Source of the DNA: Saprospiraceae bacterium
GTDB lineage: Bacteria; Bacteroidota; Bacteroidia; Chitinophagales; Saprospiraceae
Direction of reading: 5' to 3'
Length of the DNA: 64,000 nucleotides
Assembly: GCA_028285545.1 (NCBI GenBank)
Contig: JANQPA010000063.1
Coordinates: forward strand, 62,001 to 126,000
Shown: positions 7,628 through 17,456 of the stretch, in pieces
Layout: each line of letters starts with the position of its first letter
Numbering within the stretch: position 1 is the stretch's first letter
Notes under the pieces: generated by a model
What the model was told of the DNA's origin: nothing
The model's database searches: none
The model's input: only the letters and a program-made list of their open reading frames with translations
Program-made: the position numbers and the translations under genes

Positions 7628-10375
7628 TCAATCTTGCCCTGCCTTTTCATAAACCTTTTCCAAATGAGGGATTCCTTTAATCATCCACTTGGGAGCAGGC
7701 TTATCCATTAGGTAATGATCGAAATATTGCTTCATCCGAGTTTGAAAGTCTTTTTGATTGTATTCATTTCGTAGATGATGCGGTTCACCAGGGTAGGATA
7801 AGAAGATAACCTCCTTGCCCAACCTTCGAGCTGCATTATAGAATTCCAATCCTTGGGTCCAATCTACAGCACCATCTTTAGTACCATGCAAAATCATAAA
7901 AGGAGTAGAAATTTTAGGAGCATGGAACATAGGATTTTCTCGCTGATAAATGGCTCTTTGAGACCAGGGCGTAACGCCACGTCCCATTCTTACCTGACCA
8001 ATTTCCATGATCCCACTGTGATTGGTTCCTGTATTTCCATAAATGTTATTATAAAAACTTTCCAAATCGGTTGGAGGAGCTCCGGTAACAACACAGGCAA
8101 ACATATCTGTCTGCGTTAAAATGAAGGAAGATTGATAGCCTCCCCAACTATGTCCCTGCAAGCCAATTTTATCTGGGTCAGCATATCCCATATCAATCAC
8201 TTTCTGAGTGGCAGCAGTGATGCAATCCAAAGCACTGGTTCCTGGACGCCCTTCCTCATAAACATTATCCGGCATTAAAAATAAATATCCGTTACTGGAA
8301 TAGGTGGAGGCATGCGGACGATCATCATAAACCGGCATGGAATAGGAGTGATGGCGTTGGGACATTTTTTCATAAAAATAAACCACCATCGGATATTTCT
8401 TGCCAGGCTCATAATTTGGGGGTAGGGTTAGTGTTGCCTGCAGTTTTTCTCCTTTACTGTTCTTATAATCGACCAAGACTTTAGAACCCCAGGCAAAATC
8501 TTTCTGCTGTGGATTGGCATTGGTAACTTTTTGAGCATCCTGAAACTGGCAATTACTGGCATAATAATCAGGAAAATCAGTAAAGGTTTGCTGTGTGAAA
8601 ATAATGCGATCTGCCAGCCTGGCTTTCCTTGGCCTGCTAATACTTTTATCCTCAAAGAGTAGTTTTTCTGGCTTATTCCCTTTGCTTAAAGAAAAATATC
8701 CGGATTTTTTAGTCCACTCCCCATAAGCTGAAAGCATCATTTCCTTATCTGTATCGATGTATCTTTCGTCCCGGTCAAGTGAGGCATATCGAAGGCGAAT
8801 TTCTTCTTTATCTCCCATTCCTCTGGTTAAATTTTCTGCTTTGCTGCCATCTAGGGCTAAATGCCAAAGGTCATATTTATGATTTACGATTACCCCATTG
8901 CCATCTTTAGTCCAACCAGCTAGTCCATAAGGTGGTTTTTCATGTGGATAAGGATGATCTTCATTGACAAAACTTACTTTTGCTGACTTGGAAATAGTGG
9001 TAGTTTTATCCTTATCCAAATCATAAACGTGAAGGTGTTTGTCTAATTGATATAAGTACATGCGGCCATCAGGTGAATAGCCCAATGGTCTTTTCACTTG
9101 TTTGGCAAAAACTTTACTTGCTCCCGTTTTGAGATCAACCCGATAAAGATCCGCTGGAGAAACTCCCCAGTTAACATCATTAATGTAAGGCTTTTCATTT
9201 CTGCCTACCCAATACTGATTATGTTGGGAAGCCAATACACTACGCATTTCTTTATTAGCTAATCTTGAGAATTTTTTATCTGTCAGGTCAAAAGAGCATA
9301 AATAAGTAAAACGTTTATTTCTATTGGCTCGGCGCTGTTGAACGGTATTGATTCTTTCATCATTCCAATGGAATACATCTACATTAGGTAGGGTATCCTT
9401 ATCTAATTTTTGTTTTTCTTCCTGATCATCAATCCCAAAGAAAACCATTTGACCATCTTGCGACCAACGGATGGCTCCATTACTGCTGATAATCATATTT
9501 TCTGGAAATGAAGACTCCTCTGCTGGCTCTAACATAGCTTTTTTAGGTGAGGAGGAAGCTACATCTGAAAAAACGAGCAGAGAGTTAACAGAATGAACTA
9601 TGGTGTCTGCCTTTTCTCCTTTTAAGGCTGCCAGCTGGCGTCCTTTATTGTTCCATTCACTTCTATGACTATTTTTCCCATCCCAGCTTAATCCGGAATA
9701 AGTTTTTTGATCGCTATCCAAGGCCTTCACTGTTCCCGAATTTAAATCCATCAGATAGATACCATTTCCAATTTTATCAGAAGCATCTACCAAATAGGCC
9801 AGCATGTCGCCTCTTTTATTGAAGGCATATTCAGTTACATTGCCAATATTTAGGTCGAATCCGGTTGCTAAGTTTTTTAAGATCAGGTCCTGACCCTTGT
9901 GCTTGGATTTATCTTCAGCGACCTTCTTCCTGAGAATAGCAAAATAGCTGCCATCATTTGAGAAGGCCATGGACTGGGCCCTTTCGTAAGTTGTTTTTTT
10001 GCCATTAGAAAGGTTTAATAATTCACCTTTGTTAAAAACAGGCTTTCTGCTTTTACTTAATTTTTTGCGCTCTTTTTCATTCGGTTGAATGATATAGGCC
10101 AGCCATTCAGAATTTTCGGAAAAAATAGGTCTACTGGCAAATGGAATGGAATATTTATCCATTGAAGCATTAAGATCTTTGATCTTAAGAGTATCATCGC
10201 CTCCATTAGGCCGCAGACCATAGGTCATCCAATTGCCATTATTTGATAAATCAACGGATACAATCCGATGCCATTGTTCATAATCTTTGAGTTGAAGGGA
10301 TTTTTTTTGAGAAAATCCGAATTGCGCACCTAATATAAATACAAGTGCTAGTAAGGTATTCTTTTGAGTAAGCAT
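7628..10375 (-). CDS. Secreted S9 family peptidase with N-terminal propeller
   Basis: A 915-residue exported protein with a signal peptide (MLTQKNTLLALVFILGAQFG, cleavage near FSQ). Residues about 30-620 are propeller-like repeats; the C-terminal 270 residues form the alpha/beta hydrolase. The nucleophile motif is GLQGHSWGGYQSSF, the acid is in HGTKDGAVDW and the histidine in YPGEPHHLRNEYNQ, so the catalytic triad looks intact. The family removes or cleaves short oligopeptides, often after proline or with acylaminoacyl/dipeptidyl specificity; the precise specificity is not visible. It is a single transcription unit, located beside other secreted peptidases. At 915 residues it is longer than typical DPP-type members (about 650-750). 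Confidence 0.9.
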   Translation of the reverse strand: MLTQKNTLLALVFILGAQFGFSQKKSLQLKDYEQWHRIVSVDLSNNGNWMTYGLRPNGGDDTLKIKDLNASMDKYSIPFASRPIFSENSEWLAYIIQPNEKERKKLSKSRKPVFNKGELLNLSNGKKTTYERAQSMAFSNDGSYFAILRKKVAEDKSKHKGQDLILKNLATGFDLNIGNVTEYAFNKRGDMLAYLVDASDKIGNGIYLMDLNSGTVKALDSDQKTYSGLSWDGKNSHRSEWNNKGRQLAALKGEKADTIVHSVNSLLVFSDVASSSPKKAMLEPAEESSFPENMIISSNGAIRWSQDGQMVFFGIDDQEEKQKLDKDTLPNVDVFHWNDERINTVQQRRANRNKRFTYLCSFDLTDKKFSRLANKEMRSVLASQHNQYWVGRNEKPYINDVNWGVSPADLYRVDLKTGASKVFAKQVKRPLGYSPDGRMYLYQLDKHLHVYDLDKDKTTTISKSAKVSFVNEDHPYPHEKPPYGLAGWTKDGNGVIVNHKYDLWHLALDGSKAENLTRGMGDKEEIRLRYASLDRDERYIDTDKEMMLSAYGEWTKKSGYFSLSKGNKPEKLLFEDKSISRPRKARLADRIIFTQQTFTDFPDYYASNCQFQDAQKVTNANPQQKDFAWGSKVLVDYKNSKGEKLQATLTLPPNYEPGKKYPMVVYFYEKMSQRHHSYSMPVYDDRPHASTYSSNGYLFLMPDNVYEEGRPGTSALDCITAATQKVIDMGYADPDKIGLQGHSWGGYQSSFILTQTDMFACVVTGAPPTDLESFYNNIYGNTGTNHSGIMEIGQVRMGRGVTPWSQRAIYQRENPMFHAPKISTPFMILHGTKDGAVDWTQGLEFYNAARRLGKEVIFLSYPGEPHHLRNEYNQKDFQTRMKQYFDHYLMDKPAPKWMIKGIPHLEKVYEKAGQD

Positions 10376-10500
10376 AAACGATGTATTAGTTGAACAAGAA
10401 TAGCTTTAAAAATAGGTAAAAATAGGAGCTTTATCTTACAGGCATTAAGCTATGATTATTAAAATAGATGAAATAGAAAAGGATATAGAGGAGTTTTGGT

Positions 10501-10532
10501 GAAGGGGGAAGTTGGAAGGGGGAAGTTGGAAG
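10501..10532. repeat. Heptamer-like tandem repeat (GGAAG-based)
   Basis: Two copies of GAAGGGGGAAGTTG followed by GAAG, built from degenerate GGAAGTT/GGAAGGG units. The same unit type recurs at 25659-25683 and 50607-50644. Confidence 0.55.
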
Positions 10533-10629
10533 AATGACAACTGATAATGACAAATTTTGAATGGGCTGACCTTCCTAATGAATCAATTCCCAATGAAATT
10601 TATTCAATTCCTGATGCCTTTCTACTATT

Positions 10630-11253
10630 TTATTCGTTTTTTAAAAAATCATTAATCTGATCGTACTCTTCCTTTCCCTTTTTTGTAAGGTAAGGCAATA
10701 TCATGTACCACGTCATATCCACCAAATCCATTGGCTTCTCGAAAATGACACCAGGGGTAAAGATTTTACTTTGTAAATTCCAAAAGGCACCCACCATCCA
10801 TACATTATGGGTTAGAAAATCATAATTGATTCCTCCACTTTCAGGGATCATTCTGCCAGTTTCTATGTAATATTCAAAAAGCGATCTTCCTTGTTTTAAG
10901 CGCATTAAGTTAGTTTCTTCATATAATTTACCCACCTCAGGGTAATTATGAAGGATAAAAAATAGGTCTTGGAAGAAGAAATTATGTTTTCGCATAAAAT
11001 CCCGAAAAGCGCCCATAATCTTCCTAAAATCATCTATTGTTAAGTAGCCTTCCAGTTTTATAAAATCTTGCGATTCTGCATGCATTTTCTCATAAACTTC
11101 TTTTACCAAAATTGCTTTGGTCTTAAAATGATAAGTTAAGTTACCAGTGCTTATGTTCAATGCAGCTGCTATTTGATTTGGTGATGTTGAGGATATTCCC
11201 TTGTCATTAAACAATTCAACAGCCTTACTAAGAATTTTCTCTTTCAATTTCAT
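10630..11253 (-). CDS. TetR/AcrR family transcriptional regulator
   Basis: A 207-residue regulator. The N-terminal helix-turn-helix covers about residues 6-55 and contains QIAAALNISTGNLTYHFKTK, the hallmark TetR recognition helix region. The C-terminal ligand and dimerisation domain (60-207) has no recognisable ligand signature; some aromatic-rich stretches (HNFFFQDLFFIL) could line a hydrophobic pocket. It is divergent from the lipoprotein gene at 11414 with 160 bp between start codons, so that gene and itself are the most likely targets. Confidence 0.9.
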   Translation of the reverse strand: MKLKEKILSKAVELFNDKGISSTSPNQIAAALNISTGNLTYHFKTKAILVKEVYEKMHAESQDFIKLEGYLTIDDFRKIMGAFRDFMRKHNFFFQDLFFILHNYPEVGKLYEETNLMRLKQGRSLFEYYIETGRMIPESGGINYDFLTHNVWMVGAFWNLQSKIFTPGVIFEKPMDLVDMTWYMILPYLTKKGKEEYDQINDFLKNE

Positions 11254-11413
11254 TTCAAAAATTAGTATTAAAGTGCTAAATTTATTGAATTATTAGTATA
11301 ATTATGCTATTTTTAATTGAAAATAACTGACATTCATAAGAATTTAAGAAAAATTGAATAAGAAGACTTACAAATTTGATCTACAAAAGTCCCATACTGA
11401 AAAAAAATTAAAA

Positions 11414-12280
11414 ATGAAATTGAATAAACTACAACCGATACTTTTTTCTTTACTGCTATTGTTGATAAGTTGCCAACAAGTTCCTGATTACATTTTATCA
11501 GAAGAAACTCCTCCAATTGACAAAACAAGGAAAGCAAAAATGCTCTCTGCTTTCTTTGGCTTAGATAATGCACTAACACCGCGAGCAAGGTTGATTTGGA
11601 GGAAAGCCCCGGGGAAAGACGGCATGCCCATTGTTTTTTCGCACGAAATTGATCCCAAGACCTTAGATGTCGCAGATTTTCAAATCAAGACTCAGAAAGG
11701 AGATATTCGAGGCGTTGAATTTGTGTCTTACAAACCTGCGATTGAAGAATTTGAACTAAGGACACTTTTATTGATCGGAGAATATGGCGAATACCCCGAT
11801 AATGAACCTGTGGAAGTAGAAATCGTTGGAGAATTAAAAACGAGGGATGGACAGGAGTTAAAAGGGCAAAAAATCGCTGTTACCCCCTTGGCTGAAGGCC
11901 CATTTATTAGTTATGCAGAATACTTTAGGATAGACGATCAGTATCCCTATGTGGAGACGGGCAACGGATGTGATTGCCCTAAATCTGAAACTCAGGTGGT
12001 CGTACGAACAGTTTGGTCTGGGGGCGTTCGATCAAAAGAAGGGAAAGAAATTGGGGAGGCTGAACTCAAGCATTTTTATATCAAATTATTAGTGAATAAA
12101 GACACTATTGAGGTCAATCCGTTCCAAATTGCAGACCTTAAAGACAATGAAAATAATATCGATTTGTGTATTAAAGAAGCAGGGATACCTCTATCCGTTA
12201 AAGCTGATAAAAATATTGCCATTGACCCTAATGATGATTTAAATCCTGAAACTGAAATTGAGGTGCTGAGCAGGTGGTAG
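11414..12280 (+). CDS. Lipoprotein of unknown function, possible Ig-like domain
   Basis: The frame opens at a TTG (11354), but ATG at 11414 starts a lipoprotein signal (MKLNKLQPILFSLLLLLISC, lipobox C20), giving 288 residues. Residues about 60-150 (FSHEIDPKTLDVADFQIKTQ and following) resemble a bacterial Ig-like domain of the SbsA type; this assignment is tentative. A cysteine pair GNGCDCPKSET lies near residue 190, and the C-terminus is acidic. It is probably surface- or periplasm-anchored and sits divergent from a TetR regulator, which suggests regulated expression. Confidence 0.6.
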   Translation: MKLNKLQPILFSLLLLLISCQQVPDYILSEETPPIDKTRKAKMLSAFFGLDNALTPRARLIWRKAPGKDGMPIVFSHEIDPKTLDVADFQIKTQKGDIRGVEFVSYKPAIEEFELRTLLLIGEYGEYPDNEPVEVEIVGELKTRDGQELKGQKIAVTPLAEGPFISYAEYFRIDDQYPYVETGNGCDCPKSETQVVVRTVWSGGVRSKEGKEIGEAELKHFYIKLLVNKDTIEVNPFQIADLKDNENNIDLCIKEAGIPLSVKADKNIAIDPNDDLNPETEIEVLSRW

Positions 12281-12516
12281 TAATTAATTCTATTCAAGTC
12301 GTATACACTGGTGGCGTAAACCTTTTAAAAAAGGGCAATTATCTGGTGCTAGTAAGCGTCTTAAAAAATCGAAATTAGGGAAAACGAAACTTTGATTTTT
12401 GAAACGTGTATTTGGAATTTGCTTCATGAGCAGGCATTATGTTGCAAAAATTAGTTAGTTTAAAAAAACGGGGGATAAAAAAACAACATTATCTATCCAG
12501 AAAACCACTTATTTAG

Positions 12517-12741
12517 CCCTACCGGAGATCGGGTCAATCAGTCTTACTGAAAGCCCTGACCGGCAAATCGACTTCCTTGGTTGTCCGTTCTATTCACCTG
12601 GAGCAGGGTAGACAGTTGTTAAAAAATACGAATCTCAATGTTTCAGAGGTGGGATTCAAAGACCCATCTTTTTTCTCTCACCTGTTTACGGAGAAGTACG
12701 GAGAGCCGCCAAGTACTTTACGGACCCAGAATGGTATCTGA
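12517..12741 (+). pseudogene. Remnant of an AraC-type HTH regulator (C-terminal end)
   Basis: Between stops, this frame encodes the end of an AraC/XylS DNA-binding domain: LLKALTGKSTSLVVRSIHLE, then QLLKNTNLNVSEVGFKDPSF, FSHLFTEKYGEPPSTLR and a stop at 12739. The pattern matches the two-helix AraC domain found at the end of hybrid two-component regulators, including the GFKDPSFFSHLFTEKYG block. Compared with the family consensus (NVSEVAYEVGF), four residues are missing in NVSEVGF, and no upstream sensor or receiver sequence or start codon is present. I read it as a decayed fragment in the 588-bp gap 12281-12868; nothing else in that gap is recognised. Confidence 0.75.
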
Positions 12742-12868
12742 TCTCGAAAAAGAACTGGAAAGTACTGCAATCATTGCTCATAATTAGACTTGGAAAAAGA
12801 GGAGCTAAAAGATTTTAAATCATCTACTAGAACTTTAAGGACAAAGACAAGTTACGATGTATATGAGC

Positions 12869-13876
12869 CTATTCCTTCTTTCCCAACAAAGGATTATTCC
12901 TAAAAATCTGATCAAACTCTTTCCTTTCTAAAGGAAGATATTCTTCTAAAAGCTTTTTATACATAGAAGAAGGCATAACTGGATAATCGCTGCCAAATAA
13001 AACCTTTTCAAGACCGATTCTACGAATTAAGGAAACCAAATCTTCATAAGGCGCTTTGCCAGGATAACCCATATTTTTATAAACCACAATTCCAGATAAC
13101 TCGAAATAGATCTGATGTTTTTTTGATTGTGAGGAGGAGTCGAAATAATCTGCAAAAGAGGCTAAAACGGCTTTGGTTTGTTGAGTAAAACCTCCATCTC
13201 CACCCATGTGTGCAAAAATAAGTTGAACAGGAGGGATTTGATCTAAAATATTTTCAATAAAAAGTTGAGCATCGCCAGCTCCAAAATCCTTTAGGCTATT
13301 TTTAAAATGTAGAAGAATGGGAATGTTATTGGCAGCGGCGTATTCGAAAAATTTCGTGATTTTTTTAATATGCTTAGGGTTTCTCATGCTGACTCTGGAG
13401 CCATGAAAATGCATTTTCAGACCCCTAAGATTCAGTTCTTCATGGCATCTTTTCATTTCTTTGAAAGAAAAAGATTCTAATGGATTAAGGCCATAAAAGC
13501 CACTTATCCGATTAGGGAATTGTTGTGCATACTCAGCCAATAGATCATTTTCTTTTTTAACCCTTCTTATTAATTCTTTTTTCTTTTTTATTGATGGGCT
13601 TCGGGAATAAGCATATCCACCCGATACCAAAAAGAGGTGATCTACAAGATTTATTTTTAATATAAAATTAATGTCTGTTACCATAGAATCAGGAATGGTC
13701 ATGGCATAGCCTTGTGCTCGAATATCATCGGCTAATTCCTGACTGAAAAAATGGATATGATGGTCAGTAACAGGGGGGCTTTGTGCTTGTAGAGTCAGAG
13801 GAAGAAAAATAAATAGAAGTTTGATTTTATTTATTTGCAAAGAAAAAAGAAGAGATTTAAAAACTTGCTTTTTCAT
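12869..13876 (-). CDS. Secreted amidohydrolase family 2 (TIM-barrel) protein
   Basis: ATG at 13876 is preferred over the longer frame because it places MKKQ and a hydrophobic segment ending LPLTLQAQS at the N-terminus (335 residues, exported). The first metal-binding motif is DHHIHFF, LKMHFHGS and LLHFKNS follow, and the terminal active-site region is VLFGSDYPVMPS with the conserved Asp. This is the amidohydrolase-related (ACMSD-like) superfamily; substrates vary from decarboxylation to lactone or amide hydrolysis and cannot be deduced. The hairpin at 13916-13968 separates it from the NhaC gene upstream on the same strand. Confidence 0.83.
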   Translation of the reverse strand: MKKQVFKSLLFSLQINKIKLLFIFLPLTLQAQSPPVTDHHIHFFSQELADDIRAQGYAMTIPDSMVTDINFILKINLVDHLFLVSGGYAYSRSPSIKKKKELIRRVKKENDLLAEYAQQFPNRISGFYGLNPLESFSFKEMKRCHEELNLRGLKMHFHGSRVSMRNPKHIKKITKFFEYAAANNIPILLHFKNSLKDFGAGDAQLFIENILDQIPPVQLIFAHMGGDGGFTQQTKAVLASFADYFDSSSQSKKHQIYFELSGIVVYKNMGYPGKAPYEDLVSLIRRIGLEKVLFGSDYPVMPSSMYKKLLEEYLPLERKEFDQIFRNNPLLGKKE

Positions 13877-13915
13877 ATAAGCAAGGTAAGGGAAATTACA
13901 ATTGGAGATATATCT

Positions 13916-13968
13916 AGACACGGATTTTCACGGGTTAACACTGTTTAAGTCCGTGAAAATCTGTGTCT
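13916..13968 (-). terminator. Hairpin terminator after nhaC
   Basis: Arms 13916-13933 and 13951-13968 (AGACACGGATTTTCACGG / CCGTGAAAATCTGTGTCT) pair over 18 bp with one G-U wobble and a 17-nt loop. It is 15 bp downstream of the antiporter stop codon and 40 bp upstream of the next start, so it probably separates the two transcripts. Confidence 0.65.
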
Positions 13969-13983
13969 TAAATTGCTTATAAA

Positions 13984-15441
13984 TTATGCCTTCTCTGTCA
14001 ACTGCTTAATTTTGATTCTGAAAGCTGCAAAAGTAAGGGTCATAAAAGGACTCAGGTAGTTGAAGATTGCATAAACGAAATAGTCCAATACAGATACTCC
14101 TAATACACCTGATTGATAGGCACCACAGGTATTCCATGGCACTAACACAGAAGTTACGGTTCCGGAATCCTCCAGGGTACGACTCAAGTTCTCAGGTGCC
14201 AAGCCTCTATCTTCATAAGCTTTGGCAAACATTTTTCCAGGAACAACAATAGCCAAATACTGGTCTGATGCGGTTACATTCAAGGCCAAACAACTGGCTA
14301 CAGTACTGGCAAATAAACCAAAGATTGACTTGGCCATTTTTAATAAAGAGGCGCTAATCCTTGCTAAAGCACCAATTGCTTCCATTACTCCTCCAAATAC
14401 CATAGCACAAAGAATAAGCCATATGGTACCCATCATTCCTGCCATCCCTCCTGCGGAAAATAGATCATTCAAATCGGCATTTGAAGTGGTAATGGCCGTG
14501 TCAACAGTCATAGATTGCATAATGCCTTGATAAGCAGATTTAAAGGTCAGGCTACTGGCTCCAGTAATATCTCGAACAACATCGGGCTGGAAAATTAAGG
14601 CGAATAGCCCTCCCAATAAAGTTCCGACCAAAAGAGCGATTAAAGGCTTGGTTTTTCGAATTATTAAAAAGATAACTGCAGCAGGTACCAGAAATAGCCA
14701 CCCACTAATTCGGAAAGATTCTTCAATGGCTCCCAAAATTGCACTGGTATCGGTGACTCCTGATGTTTGCTGAGCCAAGCCAATGAATATAAAAATGACA
14801 ATCGTAATGGTAATTGTGGGTACAGTAGTTAAAGCCATATACCGAATATGGGTAAAGAGCTCTGCGCCAGCCATGGCCGGTGCCAAATTTGTAGTGTCCG
14901 ACAATGGCGACATTTTGTCTCCAAAATAGGCGCCACTTAAAACAGCCCCTGCCACCATTCCCAAAGGAAGACCAATTGCTTTTCCAATTCCAATTAAAGC
15001 TATTCCAACAGTGGCTGAAGTAGTCCAGGAACTACCAGTAGCAATCGATATAATAGCGCATATGACTATTGTTGCAGGAAGAAAAATATTGGGATGTAAT
15101 ATTTTTAGACCATAATAGATCATTGTTGGAATAACCCCACTGACTAACCAGGTACCCGCTAGTGCTCCTACAAATAATAAAATCAAAATGGCTTCAGTGG
15201 TGGATTTAATATTGTCTCCTACCTCTGAAATCATTTTCTTATAAGATACTTTATTTCGAAACCCTACTATTGCCGCAACAGCTCCACCTATCAACAAAAT
15301 AAATTGATTAGAACCACTTAAGGCATCATCTCCAAATACATATACATTATAAGCTAGCAATCCAACTAAAATAATAACAGGGAAAAGAGCTTCCCAAATA
15401 TTCAATTCTTTATTCTGAATGATCTTAGTATCGTCTTCCAT
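13984..15441 (-). CDS. nhaC: Na+/H+ antiporter, NhaC family
   Basis: A 485-residue integral membrane protein with about 11-12 hydrophobic segments. Conserved NhaC blocks are visible: IISIATGSSWTTSATVGIAL, GAVLSGAYFGDKMSPLSDTT and the C-terminal LNVTASDQYLAIVVPGKMF with LVPWNTCGAYQSG. The family exchanges sodium for protons across the inner membrane, supporting pH and sodium homeostasis. This agrees with a marine or saline habitat, but does not prove it. It is transcribed alone, divergent from the formate dehydrogenase genes. Confidence 0.92.
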   Translation of the reverse strand: MEDDTKIIQNKELNIWEALFPVIILVGLLAYNVYVFGDDALSGSNQFILLIGGAVAAIVGFRNKVSYKKMISEVGDNIKSTTEAILILLFVGALAGTWLVSGVIPTMIYYGLKILHPNIFLPATIVICAIISIATGSSWTTSATVGIALIGIGKAIGLPLGMVAGAVLSGAYFGDKMSPLSDTTNLAPAMAGAELFTHIRYMALTTVPTITITIVIFIFIGLAQQTSGVTDTSAILGAIEESFRISGWLFLVPAAVIFLIIRKTKPLIALLVGTLLGGLFALIFQPDVVRDITGASSLTFKSAYQGIMQSMTVDTAITTSNADLNDLFSAGGMAGMMGTIWLILCAMVFGGVMEAIGALARISASLLKMAKSIFGLFASTVASCLALNVTASDQYLAIVVPGKMFAKAYEDRGLAPENLSRTLEDSGTVTSVLVPWNTCGAYQSGVLGVSVLDYFVYAIFNYLSPFMTLTFAAFRIKIKQLTEKA

Positions 15442-15771
15442 AGTGGGTAGTCTATTTTTTTTCTAGGTATAAAAAATCAAGAATAGGTAACGAAAATTTA
15501 TTTTTAATTCCTGAAAATAGGAATAATCCTTAAAAAAGAAAGAAAAGGAGCGAATCGAGATGGAGCAAGAGAAATGAAACTTACTAAATCAAAGGCTAAA
15601 AATATCTCAAAAATTGCCAAAAAAATATTATTGCTGCGCAATAGAATACAAGCTTTTTATATTTTAAGGCTTAATTTTAAACAGATAAATTGTTTTGTGA
15701 TATCTAATTTGAAAAATGAATTATTATTACGACCTTGTATATTGAGCCAAGCCAAATAAAAATCTATAGTC
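15442..15771. promoter_or_regulatory. Divergent promoter region between nhaC and fdhB
   Basis: This 330-bp AT-rich spacer must hold both promoters. I see no convincing operator, riboswitch or strong -7 box. A 61-codon frame inside it (15574-15759) has no domain or start context and is probably not a gene. Confidence 0.4.
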
Positions 15772-17445
15772 ATGTCGAAAAATTTAAGCTATTTATCCGG
15801 TCGAAAAGGCTTAACAGATAACTTGTTTGAAAGAATTGGAAACCTATCTGAAGAGAATGGAACTCCCGATGAAGAAGCCCTTAGAGCTTTAGCCAAAGAA
15901 TTTCTGATGGGCTCCTCACAAGTTTATGGAGCTGCTTCCTTTTATGATTTTACCCGCCCTGAAAACAAGGGTAAAAAGGTTTATGTGTGCAATGGCACCG
16001 CCTGTGAATTAGCCGGTACCCAATCTGGCTTGAAACAGGAAATCGAAAAATATGTCAATCCTGAGGAAATAGGAGATATGTGCTGTCTGGGTCGATGCCA
16101 TGAAAATGCAGCTTTTCATTATAATGGAGAAAACTATTCTGCTAAATCCACTGATGATTTAAAAAATATTTTTTCTGGTGAAAAATCCGATTCTTCGGAT
16201 ACTTACCACGTAGCCTCTTCTGGTCAAGCTATTCTAACTGGAACTCCCATTGATAATGATGCTTTTAGAAAAGCAATTGATCTGATGCTGGCCACCGATC
16301 CCGAAAAGATTTTGGAAGAAGTGCAACTTTCAAAAATAAGAGGTAGGGGAGGAGCAGGATTCCCAAGTAGCTTTAAAATGGGAGCTTGCCGAAAAGCTAA
16401 AGGACATCCCAAATTTGTCGTTTGTAATGCCGATGAAGGAGACCCGGGCTCTTACATCGACAGATATTTATTGGAAAAACAACCCTTGTCTGTCCTATTG
16501 GGTATCGCAATTGCCTCTTATGTTGTTGGGGCCCAAGCTGGTGTTCTCTACATTCGGGCAGAATATCCAGAATCCATTTCGATTATGGAAGAGGCGATTG
16601 ACCAGTTGCGAAAGGAAGGTATTATCGGGGAAAGCAATCCAAATTTCGACTTTGATTTTAAAATTATAAAAGCTAGAGGAGCCTATATCTGTGGCGAAGA
16701 GACAGCTTTGCTTTCTTCTATCGAGGGCCAGCGCCCGGAGGTAAGAGTAAGACCTCCTTACCCTGTTGAAGAAGGATTATTTGGCCTGCCTACTTTGGTA
16801 AATAATGTAGAGACATTGGCTAACCTAGGTTTCATCATGGAAAAAGGAGGGCAGGCCTATGCAGATATAGGCACTAGTGATTCTTCCGGTACCAAACTGG
16901 TTTGCCTGGATAGTGCTTTTAATAATCCTGGATTGTATGAAGTACCTATGGGAACACCCCTTTCCAAAGTGGTTAATGATTTAGGTGGCGGATTTTCCAA
17001 GCCAGTTAAGGCCCTGCATATTGGAGGCCCGCTTGGCGGAATGGTTCCATCTCATAAAATTGAAGAGTTAACCGTAGATTTTGAATCTTTTTCAAAAGGC
17101 GGATTTTTATTAGGTCATGGTTCTGTTATTGGAATTCCGGAAAGTTATCCAATGATCAATTATCTGGAGCATCTTTTTGAATTTCTGACACATGAGAGCT
17201 GTGGAAAATGTTTTCCTTGCCGCTTGGGCTCGGTCAGAGGAATGGAATTATTGAGAAAGGCGAGAAAGCATGAGCAGCTAATGAATAGAGAATTATTAGA
17301 TGATTTATTATATACTTTGGAAGAAGGTTCTCTTTGTGCATTAGGCGGAGGTCTGCCCTTACCGATTAGGAATGCCCTGGCCTATTTTGAGGAGGAGTTA
17401 AAGCCATTTTTTGAAACCGTCTCATCTCCAATTTCAACCTCTTAA
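15772..17445 (+). CDS. fdhB: NAD-dependent formate dehydrogenase, diaphorase (NuoE-NuoF fusion) subunit
   Basis: A 557-residue fusion of two complex-I-like modules. Residues 1-130 are a NuoE-type thioredoxin-like [2Fe-2S] domain with ligands C73, C78, C105 and C109. Residues about 150-557 are NuoF: the NADH/FMN glycine-rich segment RGRGGAGFPSSFKMG (about 190), then CNADEGDPGSYIDR, the [4Fe-4S] motif ESCGKCFPCRLGS and the distal cysteine in SLCALGGGLPLP. It passes electrons from the catalytic subunit to NAD+ in the cytoplasm. The catalytic gene starts 11 bp later, so they form an operon. By sequence alone it could serve a hydrogenase, but the adjacent FDH alpha subunit settles the role. Confidence 0.9.
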   Translation: MSKNLSYLSGRKGLTDNLFERIGNLSEENGTPDEEALRALAKEFLMGSSQVYGAASFYDFTRPENKGKKVYVCNGTACELAGTQSGLKQEIEKYVNPEEIGDMCCLGRCHENAAFHYNGENYSAKSTDDLKNIFSGEKSDSSDTYHVASSGQAILTGTPIDNDAFRKAIDLMLATDPEKILEEVQLSKIRGRGGAGFPSSFKMGACRKAKGHPKFVVCNADEGDPGSYIDRYLLEKQPLSVLLGIAIASYVVGAQAGVLYIRAEYPESISIMEEAIDQLRKEGIIGESNPNFDFDFKIIKARGAYICGEETALLSSIEGQRPEVRVRPPYPVEEGLFGLPTLVNNVETLANLGFIMEKGGQAYADIGTSDSSGTKLVCLDSAFNNPGLYEVPMGTPLSKVVNDLGGGFSKPVKALHIGGPLGGMVPSHKIEELTVDFESFSKGGFLLGHGSVIGIPESYPMINYLEHLFEFLTHESCGKCFPCRLGSVRGMELLRKARKHEQLMNRELLDDLLYTLEEGSLCALGGGLPLPIRNALAYFEEELKPFFETVSSPISTS

Positions 17446-17456
17446 TTACGAAGATC

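Noticed and set aside
15574-15759. 61-codon frame before fdhB
   Set aside because: Basic, low-complexity composition, no domain, and it occupies the divergent promoter region.
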